DNA of 64,000 nt from WTAW01 sp964406575. Lineage in GTDB: Bacteria; Acidobacteriota; Aminicenantia; Aminicenantales; Aminicenantaceae. The stretch is from assembly GCA_964406575.1 (NCBI GenBank), contig CAYOSH010000003.1:62001-126000 (forward strand), given 5' to 3'. The number at the start of each line of letters is the position of its first letter. Position 1 is the first letter of the stretch. The position numbers and the translations under genes are program-made. The notes under the pieces were generated by a model. That model ran no database searches and was not told the origin of the DNA. It worked only from the letters and a program-made list of their open reading frames with translations. Below, piece after piece: positions 1-8,920 of this stretch.

Positions 1-652
1 TATTGTAGGGAATTTTCATCTGAATCATCTGTAGGCCGGATGAGTCCTCCGTGATTTTCATTTCAAAGGCAAAAACAACTTTCTTGTCAGCCACTTTGGA
101 TACTCTCCATCCCTGCTGGGGATCGTTGAGAATACTGGCCAGAGCAAACTCCCCTTGTTGGGTGATCTCATATTCGCCATTCATATCCCGGTCCTCAAAG
201 ACAATGACATAATTGGGCTCATAGTACCAATTCTCATAGTGAAAATCCCTGAATCCGGGATTGACTATACGATTATCCGGCGGCCCGAGGATCACAAAAA
301 CTCGTCCTCGATCCTGCAGCCATCCCGGAGTGGTTCCCTCTTTAAAAACGGCGTTTGCCGTCTCGATCCGCCGAAAATATTCCTCCTTGAACTCGTTGAT
401 CTCGGTGGATGGATCCGGATCTCGCTTTTTCCAGAATTCATCCACGAATGCCTGTCTTTTTTCAGGTGGCGTCGTGAGGAAAATCTCTTTTTCCTGTTTT
501 GTGATCGTGTAGCGGACTTTAGAGATGAATTCTCGGCTGCTGGCATCCAAGATATACCTTTTTTGCGGGATTGTCGTACAGGATACTAGAAGCCATAAGG
601 ACGTCAGAAGAAAAACGATGGCGGCGGCGCTGAAATATTTGTGTTTCTTCAT
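1..652 (-). CDS. GWxTD-domain lipoprotein, 3' part cut off by window edge
   Basis: The frame opens at ATG 652 with AAGGAG six bases upstream and runs off the left edge (217 codons visible). The N-terminus has a basic start, a hydrophobic stretch and a lipobox LVSC with Cys25, so an exported lipoprotein is predicted. Residues 110-114 read GWLQD followed by RGRVFVILGPPD, the core of the GWxTD family (here Gln replaces the Thr). The family is of unknown biochemical role and is common in Acidobacteriota-like, Ignavibacteria-like and related genomes. Upstream of the core is a charged helical region (PEKRQAFVDEFWKKRDPDP) typical of these proteins. Family assignment is firm; function is not known. 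Confidence 0.85.
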   Translation of the reverse strand, partial: MKKHKYFSAAAIVFLLTSLWLLVSCTTIPQKRYILDASSREFISKVRYTITKQEKEIFLTTPPEKRQAFVDEFWKKRDPDPSTEINEFKEEYFRRIETANAVFKEGTTPGWLQDRGRVFVILGPPDNRIVNPGFRDFHYENWYYEPNYVIVFEDRDMNGEYEITQQGEFALASILNDPQQGWRVSKVADKKVVFAFEMKITEDSSGLQMIQMKIPYN

Positions 653-839
653 CTTTAACTCCTTGGAAATACCATATGGCAAAAAGCATGCCAATTTGAT
701 TCTCCAAGAGAACTGAGATTACCCACTGAGTTTTGTCCCCCCTAGAGGACAATCCCCTTAATTGTGGACGAAGAGAAGTGAAAAATCCTCTCTAAAGCGC
801 CGTCAATTCCAAAGTCTTCTGTCTCAAGAGATGAAAGAG

Positions 840-2174
840 CTATATCCCTCCTATCTGCATGAGTTGGATTCGGAATGTTGGAGCGGTCATGGTCCGATCG
901 AGGTCAAGGTCATTCCCAACCATATCGATCCCGTTCAGCATGGATTCTGCAGTGCCGGCTATGGTGAGTCCTTTCACGGGAAAAGCGATCCGGCCATTCT
1001 CGACCCAAAAACCGGAAGCACCACCGCTGAAATTCCCGTTCACAGGATTGATCCCATATCCAGTCACTCCCTTGAGATAAAGGCCCTTCTTTGTCGATCG
1101 GAGGATCTCTTCAGGAGAGCTCTGACCGGCTTCCATGTAAAAATTGTGGGGGCCGATTTCAGGGAGGCTCCTGTAACCTCCTCGAGAGGCATTGCCTGTG
1201 CTCTTGACCCCGGCTCTCCTGGCCACAATGGTGTTGTACATGAACCCCTTAAGAATCCCTTTGTCGACAATGACCCTTTTTTGTGTAGGCACTCCTTCTC
1301 CATCGAAAGGGGTGCTCCCCATTCCTTTGGGCCGCGTGCCGTCGTCAATAACTGTGACCAACTCTGAAGCGATTTTTTTATCCAGGCTCTCCCTGAGAAA
1401 ACTCGCTCCTTGAAGGACACGCTCTCCGTTGATGGCAGCCAGAATCCCGCCCAAAATAGACCGAGACACATCCGGGTCAAAGATCACTGGTGCCTTCTGG
1501 GTTTGGACCATTTGTGGATCGAGCATCTCATAAGCATCCCTGGCTGCCTTCTCTGCAATCTCCTCTGGGGATTTCAAGTCGGCAAAATAGCGTCGCGAGC
1601 AGTATTCCCCGCCTGTGGATTTCTGTTCACCTTTCTCTGCAACAACAGAGACTCCGAATGTGGCCGCGGAAGTCTTTTTGGACTTGGACAATCCCTTGGA
1701 GTTGGCGATAAAGATCTCACTCTCTCCTTCCCCATAAGCAGCGCCCGCGCTCTTTGTGATCCGAGGATCCTTCATTGCCAGGGCCTCTGTGGTCTTCGCG
1801 ATTTCAATTTTTTCATCCATAGCGACCTGGGTGAGATGCGGATCGTAAAGGCCCTCCACCTGCGTGATCCCCTGATCATCGGGGAGCACATTGTTTTCAT
1901 CAGAAGTGAGGTTTTTCGCAAACGCAAGAGCACGGGAAATCGTATCCTCCAATGCGGCTTCCGAAAAATCGTTACAGCTGGAAAACGCCATTTTGCCCTG
2001 GATGAACACACGAAAACCCACCCCCTGTGAGGACGCTTCTTCGACAGTCTCTATTTCCCCGTTCCGCACTTCCACACTGAGGTTCCGCCCGGACTGGATA
2101 AGGACTTCCGCCTCATCTGCGCCTCTGTCGAGACATTTTTTAACGAGTTGTTCGGCTAAATCTTTGTAGTCCAT
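840..2174 (-). CDS. pmbA: TldE/PmbA-family metalloprotease subunit
   Basis: This 444-residue protein begins MDYKDLAEQ at ATG 2174; AAAGGAG lies just upstream, so longer starts are not preferred. It matches the TldE (PmbA) half of the TldD/TldE heterodimer, which degrades unfolded peptides and matures some peptide natural products. Visible features are the N-terminal RNLSVEVRNGEIE segment, the VEEASSQGVGFRVF region and the C-terminal NPVNGNFSGGASGFWVENG block shared with TldD. As in known TldE proteins there is no HExxxH zinc motif; that is supplied by the partner. The gene follows tldD after 13 bp, so the two are probably one transcript. No signal peptide is seen, unlike the partner. Confidence 0.93.
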   Translation of the reverse strand: MDYKDLAEQLVKKCLDRGADEAEVLIQSGRNLSVEVRNGEIETVEEASSQGVGFRVFIQGKMAFSSCNDFSEAALEDTISRALAFAKNLTSDENNVLPDDQGITQVEGLYDPHLTQVAMDEKIEIAKTTEALAMKDPRITKSAGAAYGEGESEIFIANSKGLSKSKKTSAATFGVSVVAEKGEQKSTGGEYCSRRYFADLKSPEEIAEKAARDAYEMLDPQMVQTQKAPVIFDPDVSRSILGGILAAINGERVLQGASFLRESLDKKIASELVTVIDDGTRPKGMGSTPFDGEGVPTQKRVIVDKGILKGFMYNTIVARRAGVKSTGNASRGGYRSLPEIGPHNFYMEAGQSSPEEILRSTKKGLYLKGVTGYGINPVNGNFSGGASGFWVENGRIAFPVKGLTIAGTAESMLNGIDMVGNDLDLDRTMTAPTFRIQLMQIGGI

Positions 2175-2187
2175 GGGTTTCTCCTTT

Positions 2188-3729
2188 CTATCCTCTTCTC
2201 GCTTTGCTGCCACCGACGTTTATCCCGCGGATCCTCACTGTCGGCTGGCCTGCTGAGACTTCACAACTCTGACCCTTGCCGCAGATGCCGGGTCCAAATG
2301 CCAAGTTGTCTCCGACAGCATCCGTGTTCGCGATGATGTCCAGACAGTTCCCGATGAGGGTTGCGCCCTTGACCGGGATCGTTTTTTTCCCGTTCTCAAT
2401 CATATAAGCTTCGCGACATGTGAAGTTAAAAATACCAGTGATGGGATTTACACTCCCTCCGCTCAAGCTCTGTACGTAGAGGCCGTCCTTTGTAGAAGAA
2501 AGTATATCTTCCGGCTTATCCGTTCCATTATCTATAAAAGTATTGGTCATCCTGGGAATCGGAATGTGACGGAAACTCTCGCGTCGCCCGTTGCCTGTGC
2601 GGTCCTGTTTTATCTGTTTGGCGGAAAGGATATCGCTCATGTATTTCTGGAGCACGCCTTCCTTGATCAGAACATTCCGCTTCATCTGAGTCCCTTCATC
2701 ATCGAAACTGGTCGTCCCTCTCATGTTGGGCAGGCTCCCGTCATCGACCATGGTGAACACATCACTGGCGATCTTCTGACCGAGTTTTCCGGTAAACGCC
2801 CCAACCTGTTTAGCGATATTGTCCGCCTCCAGCGGATGTCCCACGGCTTCGTGCACGAGAACTCCGCCCCATCCGTTCTGCATGACAATATCCATGATCC
2901 CCGCAGGCGCATCCTTCGCCTCGAGCATGGCAACGGATTCCCGTGCGCAGGTCCGTGCGACCTCCTCCGGAGTCACTTCATCAAACATCTCAAAGCCTGA
3001 ATGCCGGCTCAGCCTCTCCCGCCCCATGTGGCGTGTGTTATTCCCTACTCCCAGGGTCTGCACGATAAAGAAGAGCAAAGGAAGCGCATCACTCAGGAGG
3101 AGTCCCTCACTGTTGGCGATCGTCCGGCCTCTCACCTCATCGTAATAACTGATGGACGCCATCTTGATCTTGGGATCATAGTCGAGTGCTGCCTGGTTCG
3201 CCCTCTTCATCACTTCCAGACGTTTTTCATCGGCAACATCCCGGAGCGGAATCTCGACTGTGACATAAGACTCTCTTTCTGCCCGATGGATATCAACTGG
3301 AGGAACGGATTTTGTGCCTCTTGCCACATAAGAGGCGACCTCAGCTGCCCGCAACAGGTTTTGTTCGTTGATGTCGTCTGTGTAGGCAAATCCTGTCTTA
3401 TCTCCGGAGATAACTCTCACGCCTGCACCCTGGCTTATGCCAAAGACCGCACTCTTGAATTTTGACTCTTCCATAAGGATCTCACGGGAAATCCTGTTCT
3501 CCACATAGACATCGGCGAATTCTCCTCCATTTTCCAGGGCTTTGCGAATCGTCCGATTCAGTAGATCGGGGTCTGCAGAAACACTCCCCGCGGACTGCTC
3601 TGCACCCCTGCAGGATAAAAGCTGGCTCATCAGCGCAGGAGTTGCGGCTAGGGCAACTCCACCTTTCAAGGCTATCTGAAGAAACTTCCTCCGAGGAATG
3701 TCCTTCACAAAATATCTTTTTTGTGTCAT
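2188..3729 (-). CDS. tldD: TldD-family zinc metalloprotease with Tat/lipoprotein signal
   Basis: This 513-residue protein is the catalytic half of a TldD/TldE peptidase. The zinc motif HEAVGH (HExxxH) lies near residues 292-297 and the C-terminal GGSVNPITGIFNFTCREAYMIENG block is typical. ATG 3729 is chosen because the promoter -10 box ends at 3758, which rules out the longer frame beginning at 3822, and AGAGG precedes this ATG. The N-terminus contains RRKFLQ at residues 13-18, a hydrophobic stretch and LLSC with Cys40, so a Tat-exported lipoprotein is predicted. Classical TldD is cytosolic and pairs with TldE, which here lacks a signal. The family assignment is secure; the location is a prediction. 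Confidence 0.93.
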   Translation of the reverse strand: MTQKRYFVKDIPRRKFLQIALKGGVALAATPALMSQLLSCRGAEQSAGSVSADPDLLNRTIRKALENGGEFADVYVENRISREILMEESKFKSAVFGISQGAGVRVISGDKTGFAYTDDINEQNLLRAAEVASYVARGTKSVPPVDIHRAERESYVTVEIPLRDVADEKRLEVMKRANQAALDYDPKIKMASISYYDEVRGRTIANSEGLLLSDALPLLFFIVQTLGVGNNTRHMGRERLSRHSGFEMFDEVTPEEVARTCARESVAMLEAKDAPAGIMDIVMQNGWGGVLVHEAVGHPLEADNIAKQVGAFTGKLGQKIASDVFTMVDDGSLPNMRGTTSFDDEGTQMKRNVLIKEGVLQKYMSDILSAKQIKQDRTGNGRRESFRHIPIPRMTNTFIDNGTDKPEDILSSTKDGLYVQSLSGGSVNPITGIFNFTCREAYMIENGKKTIPVKGATLIGNCLDIIANTDAVGDNLAFGPGICGKGQSCEVSAGQPTVRIRGINVGGSKARRG

Positions 3730-3757
3730 GGTCGACCTCTCAAAAAAAATTTCTCTC

Positions 3758-3786
3758 ATTATATTCCTTCGGAATCCTGAATGCAA
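3758..3786 (-). promoter_or_regulatory. sigma-70 type promoter of tldD-pmbA
   Basis: On the minus strand TTGCAT (3781-3786) and a perfect TATAAT (3758-3763) are separated by 17 bp. The expected transcript start lies about 20 bases before the tldD ATG. Seven bases upstream of the -35 box begins the 9-bp target duplication of a family 1 element. Confidence 0.75.
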
Positions 3787-3802
3787 AATGAGATTGTCTA
3801 AC

Positions 3803-3971
3803 GTAAGCATCCTTATTTCCATGATAAGGGCATTAGAGGCAAAAAAGAGCGAGTCACTGTCCTTATGAGTCGGATGGTGGCGGGTGGGGGGGTATTCGAC
3901 GAATATGGACTGTGACGAACTCCTGCTATTATTATTTGACTTGAGAGCATCACGGAAATAAGGATGCTTCC
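3803..3971 (+). mobile_element. MITE-like element family 1, copy 1 (169 bp)
   Basis: This non-coding element starts GTAAGCATCCTTATTTCC and ends with the inverse, GGAAATAAGGATGCTTCC. It is flanked by the perfect 9-bp direct repeat TTGTCTAAC (3794-3802 and 3972-3980), the mark of transposition. Its inside includes a G-run around 3880-3891 and AAAGAGCGAGTCACTGTCC. Three close copies lie at 31378, 46254 and 57883. The left end faces the tldD promoter, 16 bp from its -35 box. No transposase is encoded, so it must have been moved by an enzyme encoded elsewhere. Confidence 0.92.
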
Positions 3972-4153
3972 TTGTCTAACAGATTTGAATAAGCTCCCTT
4001 GTCTGCTTAAGAATCCTTTTTTCCGCGATTTAGTCGTGTTTCTTTGCCAGAATGAAGGAACCGGGAAAAAACGACAATCACGAATCAGTGTTTGGAGTGA
4101 AGAAAGAGCGAGTGAGATGTTCAGAGGGATGAACAAAGCAAAGAGTGCAACGA

Positions 4154-5707
4154 TTATCGGTCTGAAAACTGACGAAAACGGATGTTCCTGTTTTTCAAAG
4201 AAACGCCCATGGCTTTCTCCAATGCGGCCTGGGAAATGACATAATCGGCAATCGCCCGCAATTCATCGCTTCGCGCAGTAGCTAAATCCCTTTGGTGTTG
4301 AAGAACGATGTAGTTGGTGGTCAGGCCGACCTTCAGTTTTTTGTCCTCTGCCTCCAGTTTTTTCTCGGCCAGCTCTCTGGCTAAACGGTAGGCAGCGATT
4401 CGTTTGAAGTTAGTCTCAACGAGACGCGCAGCGCTCCTGATCTCAAGAAAAGCCTGTTGCTCCGTTCTCTTCAATGACAGTTGAGCCTGTTCAAGATTCA
4501 CTCGCGCTTGGGCATATTCGGCTCGAGAAAATAGCGAACTGGTCGGTACCGTGAGTGTTAAACCGACGTACCAGTTGTTGTATTTGAATCCAAAGGCATC
4601 TTTCAAAGCTTCCGAGGCATTGCCTGGAGCAGTACCGATAATGATTTCCGAAAGGGGATTATCATCTTCATAATAAATTCGTGTTCCTGAAATTGCAGGA
4701 CTCCAGTAAGCGGCATTTAATGACAGGTCAGGAAGTAATTGATTCTTGGCATAATTGACTTCGACATTCTTGTTCTTGAGGTCCCATTTCAACTCTTGAA
4801 GGTCCGGTCGATTTTCCATTCCGATCCGTAGGGCCTCATCCACGGTGATCTTGTATTCTTCATAGGTGGGTCTATCTGTGGGGATGATTTTCCCTGAAAT
4901 ATCCTGTCGTTCTTCTTGAAGGTTGATGAGCGTTCTTAATTGGTCTTCATAGTTCTGGATCTGCACTTCGGCCTGGAGGATATCCGCCTCACGGGTGGCC
5001 ACCTCAGCCTGGGCGGTGAGAATTTCAATAGGAGCGAGTGTTCCCACCTCCACCTCTCTCTTGTTCTTTGCCAATAAATCCTGGGCCAATTGCAATGACT
5101 GCTTCATAACATTAAGATAGGCGATGGTATACGCCAAATATAAGTAAGATTGCTCGACATTGTAGACGGTGTCCATGAGAACGCTTTGGAACTTGGCATC
5201 AGAAATCTCCAGATTGTTGTTGGCGACAATGATCTCTTTCCTGCTGGTGTTGAATCCGAAATTTTTGAGGAGAGGCTGGGTGAAATTGAAAGTCAATCGG
5301 CTACCATAACGGGGATTGATATACTGAAATTTGGCATTGGTATCGCTTTTGTAGGAATAGAGATTGATGTTGAAACTCCCTCCTGTCGGGATTTCCTGAA
5401 CAAGCTGTGCTTGATAGTCCAGGAATGAGGCTGTGACGGAATCCGTTCCCTCCAGCCAGGAAATTGCAGGAGTATCCGTGTTCTGATTACCGAAGCCAAA
5501 AGAGAGTTGGGGCAGAAATTTTTCCTTGGCCCTGGAAACAGAAAGGTCTGAGATTTGGGGATTTAGGACTTCCACAGCCACATTCAGGTTGTTCCTCAAC
5601 GCTATTTCTATACATTCAGACAAGGATAGGGGGATTTCTTTGTCCTGCCCCATCAGCCCGCATGTCAAAAATATTATGGTCAGAAGGCATACCGTCTTAT
5701 TTTTCAT
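4154..5707 (-). CDS. TolC-family outer-membrane efflux protein
   Basis: This 517-residue protein has a Sec signal (MKNKTVCLLTIIFLTCGLMG) followed by LSLSECIEIALRNNLNV, the standard start of the TolC/OEP fold. Two OEP repeats follow, with alanine- and glutamine-rich coiled helices such as NLEQAQLSLKRTEQQAFLEIRSAARLVETN. It should form the trimeric outer-membrane channel of the exporter encoded by the three genes upstream in the same direction. The gene is last in the operon, 72 bp after the second ATPase. The substrate cannot be read from the sequence. The 182 bp between its stop and the repeat at 3972 hold no gene. Confidence 0.93.
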   Translation of the reverse strand: MKNKTVCLLTIIFLTCGLMGQDKEIPLSLSECIEIALRNNLNVAVEVLNPQISDLSVSRAKEKFLPQLSFGFGNQNTDTPAISWLEGTDSVTASFLDYQAQLVQEIPTGGSFNINLYSYKSDTNAKFQYINPRYGSRLTFNFTQPLLKNFGFNTSRKEIIVANNNLEISDAKFQSVLMDTVYNVEQSYLYLAYTIAYLNVMKQSLQLAQDLLAKNKREVEVGTLAPIEILTAQAEVATREADILQAEVQIQNYEDQLRTLINLQEERQDISGKIIPTDRPTYEEYKITVDEALRIGMENRPDLQELKWDLKNKNVEVNYAKNQLLPDLSLNAAYWSPAISGTRIYYEDDNPLSEIIIGTAPGNASEALKDAFGFKYNNWYVGLTLTVPTSSLFSRAEYAQARVNLEQAQLSLKRTEQQAFLEIRSAARLVETNFKRIAAYRLARELAEKKLEAEDKKLKVGLTTNYIVLQHQRDLATARSDELRAIADYVISQAALEKAMGVSLKNRNIRFRQFSDR

Positions 5708-5779
5708 CGTTCGCTCTCCTTTGCTGGGATAAACGGTCTCACGCTCAGTCGCCGCCTTGAGGAAAAAAATTAGGCTGTA

Positions 5780-6442
5780 TTATTTCTGTACCCATCCATC
5801 CAAAAGACGGATGATCCTCTGCCCGTAGGATGCATTGAGCTCCGAATGGGTCACCTGGATGATCGTTGTGCCGTTATTGTTCAATTCTTTGAACATCTCC
5901 ATAATGTCCTTTCCCTCTGCGCTGTTCAGGTTCCCTGTCGGTTCATCTGCCAGAATGAGTTTTGGATGTGTGATGATGGCTCTAGCTACAGCCACTCTTT
6001 GCTGCTGACCTCCAGATAATTGATTGGGGAAAAGGTCTTTTTTGGCAACGATCCCAAACTTATCGAGAGCGTCGCAAACCAATCCTTTTCTCTCTGAACC
6101 CTTGACTTTTTTGTACAGAAGCGGTGTTTCAAGGTTTTCATAAACAGTCAGTTCGTCTATCAAGTGGTAGGCCTGGAACACAAAACCTATGTGGTTCTTG
6201 TGAATATCCGACCTCTGTCTCTCGCTCAGCTTATGAACCGGTCTGTCATAGAAAGAATATTCTCCGCTCGACGGGGTATCCAACAACCCCAGGATATGGA
6301 GCAGAGTGGACTTTCCCGCTCCAGATGGCCCCATGATCGTCAGAAATTCCCCTTCGTCCACATCAAGATCGATATTCCTGAGAACATATGTTTTGACAAA
6401 ACCCGTTGAATAAAATTTGGTGATATCCCTTAATTTGATCAT
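5780..6442 (-). CDS. ABC transporter ATP-binding protein (MacB/LolD type)
   Basis: This 220-residue ATPase starts at ATG 6442 behind AGGAGGGAG, which is preferred over the longer frame. It shows Walker A GPSGAGKS, the Q-loop VFQAYHLIDELTVYENLETPLLY, signature LSGGQQQR, Walker B LILADEP and the GNLNS D-loop, the pattern of the MacB/LolD/FtsE group. It belongs to the operon HlyD, ATPase, ATPase, TolC, but no permease gene accompanies it. It is about half identical by eye to the ATPase upstream, which suggests duplication. It probably energises an FtsX/MacB-type permease encoded elsewhere. Confidence 0.92.
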   Translation of the reverse strand: MIKLRDITKFYSTGFVKTYVLRNIDLDVDEGEFLTIMGPSGAGKSTLLHILGLLDTPSSGEYSFYDRPVHKLSERQRSDIHKNHIGFVFQAYHLIDELTVYENLETPLLYKKVKGSERKGLVCDALDKFGIVAKKDLFPNQLSGGQQQRVAVARAIITHPKLILADEPTGNLNSAEGKDIMEMFKELNNNGTTIIQVTHSELNASYGQRIIRLLDGWVQK

Positions 6443-6560
6443 ACGTGTCTCCCTCCTGAGCAAAGCGCACAACCCTCATCCATCAAAAAATTCAGCCCTA
6501 GACAACGAAATAGGGGAAATTTTTCAGCATGAGACTCCGCGATTTGTTTCCTGCAAACAG

Positions 6561-7250
6561 CTAGATCTTGAACTCTCTCTGGATATTCTCGGAAACGACG
6601 TGGCCATCAAATAGGTGAATGATGCGATGGCTATACTCTGCATATGCGGGTGAGTGGGTGACCATAACGATCGTCGTTCCCTGCTCATGCAGTTCACCCA
6701 TCATCTTCATTACTTCTTCGCCATGGGCCGAATCCAGGTTTCCCGTGGGTTCATCTGCAAGGATAAGCTTTGGATGAGCCACAACTGCACGCGCGACAGC
6801 CACGCGCTGTTGCTGACCTCCTGAGAGTTGCTGGGGAAAATGATTTTTCCGTGCCATAATCTCCATCTGCTCAAGGGCTTCTGAGACTCTCTTTTTTCTT
6901 TCCGCAGAAGAGTACCCAAGATACAGAAGGGGAAGCTCTACGTTCTCATAAACAGTCAGCTCATCGATGAGATTAAAGCTCTGGAACACGAAACCGATGT
7001 TGTTTTTTCTAAGGTTGGCTCTTTGCCTCTCTGAATACCCGGAGACTTCCTCGTCAAAGAACAAGTAATCGCCACTGCTGGGCTGGTCAATCATACCGAG
7101 AACGTTCAGCAAGGTCGATTTACCGCAACCTGAAGGTCCCATGATGGCGACATACTCCCCCTCTTTAACTTCCAGATTGATGTTGTTCAGAGCCGTGGTT
7201 TCAACTTCTTCCGTGGTGTAGATCTTGGTGAGATTTTTTGTTTTTATCAT
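6561..7250 (-). CDS. ABC transporter ATP-binding protein (MacB/LolD type)
   Basis: This 229-residue ATPase has Walker A GPSGCGKS, Q-loop VFQSFNLIDELTVYENVELPLLY, signature LSGGQQQR, Walker B LILADEP and the switch His in MVTHSP. It is the first of two tandem paralogous ATPases downstream of the HlyD-like adaptor. AGGA lies just before ATG 7250. The protein has no membrane segments, so it needs a separate permease; none lies in the operon. Together with the adaptor and TolC it points to a tripartite MacAB-like exporter or extractor for peptides, lipids or siderophore-like molecules, which cannot be resolved here. Confidence 0.93.
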   Translation of the reverse strand: MIKTKNLTKIYTTEEVETTALNNINLEVKEGEYVAIMGPSGCGKSTLLNVLGMIDQPSSGDYLFFDEEVSGYSERQRANLRKNNIGFVFQSFNLIDELTVYENVELPLLYLGYSSAERKKRVSEALEQMEIMARKNHFPQQLSGGQQQRVAVARAVVAHPKLILADEPTGNLDSAHGEEVMKMMGELHEQGTTIVMVTHSPAYAEYSHRIIHLFDGHVVSENIQREFKI

Positions 7251-7342
7251 TCTTTCCTCCTAATAGAAGCGGCCAGTGTGATCATTGGCCTTCGACTGAA
7301 ACATGATATATTCAAATATGTATAAATCGTACACGTCATTTC

Positions 7343-8602
7343 CTACTTCAAGACCAGTCTTTCGTGATTGCCAAAGCTTTCGTACGAAGATGTAATCACT
7401 TTTTCACCCGGTTGAAGACCTTCGAGGACTTCGTGGACATAAGCATTGGACATTCCCAGCCTGATGGGCCTTTTTGTCGCAATTTTTCCGGAATGATCCA
7501 AGACATAAACCCAGTTACCTCCCGTGGTTTGAAAAAATCCACCCTTTGCCAGCAGGATGGCATCCTCTGAGATATCTCCCATTTCCAGACGAATATGCAA
7601 AGACATACCCCGTCTTATCCCCTGAGGCTCTTCACCCGGAAAAAGCATGTCGATCTCGAATCTCCCATCGACGACCTCAAGATAGACCCTATCGACAATA
7701 AGATTGTAGGTGTTTCCAGCAAAATCAAAGGTTCCCCCTCTTCCTTTTTCAACACGTGCGATGTAGTGTTCGTCCACGGGGACTCTGACCTTGAAGGCAT
7801 CCATGACATCGATCTGTCCGACGCGCTCTCCAGGAGTCTTCGACTGGCCGATCTCTGCATTCAGAGCCGTGAGATAGCCAGAGATAGGCGCTCTAATCGT
7901 CAGATTGTCTTGTTTCTGTTTCACGACTTCCAGATTGTCCTGCATGCGCGTGAGAGCGGATTCCAAAGCTTCGACCTGCAATTGTCTGAACTCGAGTTCG
8001 TTTTTTTGACTCTCCATAGTCAGTTCTCGACGTTTCACCAAATATTCGTATTGGTCTTTGGCCAGTTCAAACTCATGCTGTGAGATCAGATTGTCCTTCA
8101 TCAACTCTTGGTATCTTTCGTAGGTGCGTTTCTGTTGCTGGAGTTGATTATCGATATTTGCCACTTCTTGGCTAAGCGTCAGGCGGTATTGTTCCATTTG
8201 GAGGCGCGTATTCCGGAGGTTATTGCTCTGCTGGAACAATTCCGCTTCGCGCCACATGATATCTAAGAGGAGGTTCGTATTGCCCAATCTCAGAATTTTA
8301 TCTCCTTCTTTCACCACAGAGCCCGCTTCAATAAAGATTTCCTCCACCCGTCCGCCTTCCATTGCGTCGAGATGATAGGTATCGATAGGCATAACTTCAC
8401 CGATAACAGGGATAAATTCCTGGAAAGGTCCTTTCGTAACCTCAGAGATCGTGATCCGCTCTTTTCTAACGTTTAAAGACGACTTGCTGAACTGAAAAAC
8501 AAAGACATAAATAACAAATAAAACAAATAGCGCAATAGCTGCATAGGCTGCAATTCTTTTTGGGGGCCATTTCTTCTTTTTGATCTCACGATCCATTCCC
8601 AT
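7343..8602 (-). CDS. HlyD/MacA-family periplasmic adaptor
   Basis: This 419-residue protein starts at ATG 8602 behind GGGAG. A cytoplasmic basic N-terminus is followed by one membrane helix near residues 17-35. Then come a lipoyl half-motif (GGRVEEIFIEAGSVVKEGDKILRL), a long coiled coil from about residue 110 to 220 and the second lipoyl half (LTIRAPISGYLTALNAEIGQ). The C-terminal beta-barrel follows. It should link the inner-membrane transporter to TolC. It is the first gene of the exporter operon, and a sigma-54 promoter lies 100 bases upstream, so it is probably switched on by the adjacent two-component system. Confidence 0.93.
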   Translation of the reverse strand: MGMDREIKKKKWPPKRIAAYAAIALFVLFVIYVFVFQFSKSSLNVRKERITISEVTKGPFQEFIPVIGEVMPIDTYHLDAMEGGRVEEIFIEAGSVVKEGDKILRLGNTNLLLDIMWREAELFQQSNNLRNTRLQMEQYRLTLSQEVANIDNQLQQQKRTYERYQELMKDNLISQHEFELAKDQYEYLVKRRELTMESQKNELEFRQLQVEALESALTRMQDNLEVVKQKQDNLTIRAPISGYLTALNAEIGQSKTPGERVGQIDVMDAFKVRVPVDEHYIARVEKGRGGTFDFAGNTYNLIVDRVYLEVVDGRFEIDMLFPGEEPQGIRRGMSLHIRLEMGDISEDAILLAKGGFFQTTGGNWVYVLDHSGKIATKRPIRLGMSNAYVHEVLEGLQPGEKVITSSYESFGNHERLVLK

Positions 8603-8701
8603 TTTCTTTCTCCCAACTCTGAACTCGCTCCGTCTCCGGAATTTTTAAGCGTATTTTGTACACGTTTTCTTCTGATCAAAACTGTTCACAGGATCATCTT
8701 T

Positions 8702-8718
8702 TTGCAATTATTATGCCA
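8702..8718 (-). promoter_or_regulatory. sigma-54 (RpoN) promoter of the efflux operon
   Basis: On the minus strand the sequence reads TGGCATAATAATTGCA, matching the -24/-12 consensus TGGCAyr-N4-TTGCA with the obligatory GG and GC exactly ten bases apart. It lies about 100 bases before the adaptor start. A matching site faces the other way at 8921. Confidence 0.85.
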
Positions 8719-8794
8719 CATTGTTCTGACGGAGTATACACTCCAAAGGTTGGCGGGAATTGCAAAAAAAAGTGTACGCTGGTATAACAAAGCA

Positions 8795-8810
8795 TGTCCG
8801 AAATCGAACA
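8795..8810. promoter_or_regulatory. inverted repeat, likely activator binding site 1
   Basis: TGTCCG-AAAT-CGAACA is a near-perfect palindrome roughly midway between the two sigma-54 promoters. Half-site TGTyCG is shared with the second palindrome at 8902. Its place, about 80-130 bases from each -24 box, suits an enhancer for the NtrC-type regulator encoded at 9006. The binding itself is inferred. Confidence 0.5.
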
Positions 8811-8901
8811 CTTCCCTCCAGAATAAAGAAAGAATATTACAGAAGAATGTGGCGCAAAAATTAGAAAATGTTTACTATAGACTCGCAAAAATGGCAAAAA
8901 G

Positions 8902-8918
8902 TGTTCCAAAAGCGGACA
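8902..8918. promoter_or_regulatory. inverted repeat, likely activator binding site 2
   Basis: TGTTCC-AAAAG-CGGACA resembles the palindrome at 8795 with one more base in the centre. It ends two bases before the -24 element of the regulator promoter. That position could allow autorepression or serve as a second enhancer for the efflux promoter. Function is inferred. Confidence 0.4.
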
Positions 8919-8920
8919 CA

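Noticed and set aside
762..1367. Open frames antisense to pmbA and tldD
   Set aside because: They mirror well-supported coding sequence and have no motif or ribosome site.
3999..4043. A further family 1 end (AAGAATCCTTTTTTCCGCGAT) beyond copy 1
   Set aside because: It resembles the inverted end at about 17 of 21 positions and is preceded by TTGTCTGCT, but no second end or clear interior was found, so it is not called as an element.
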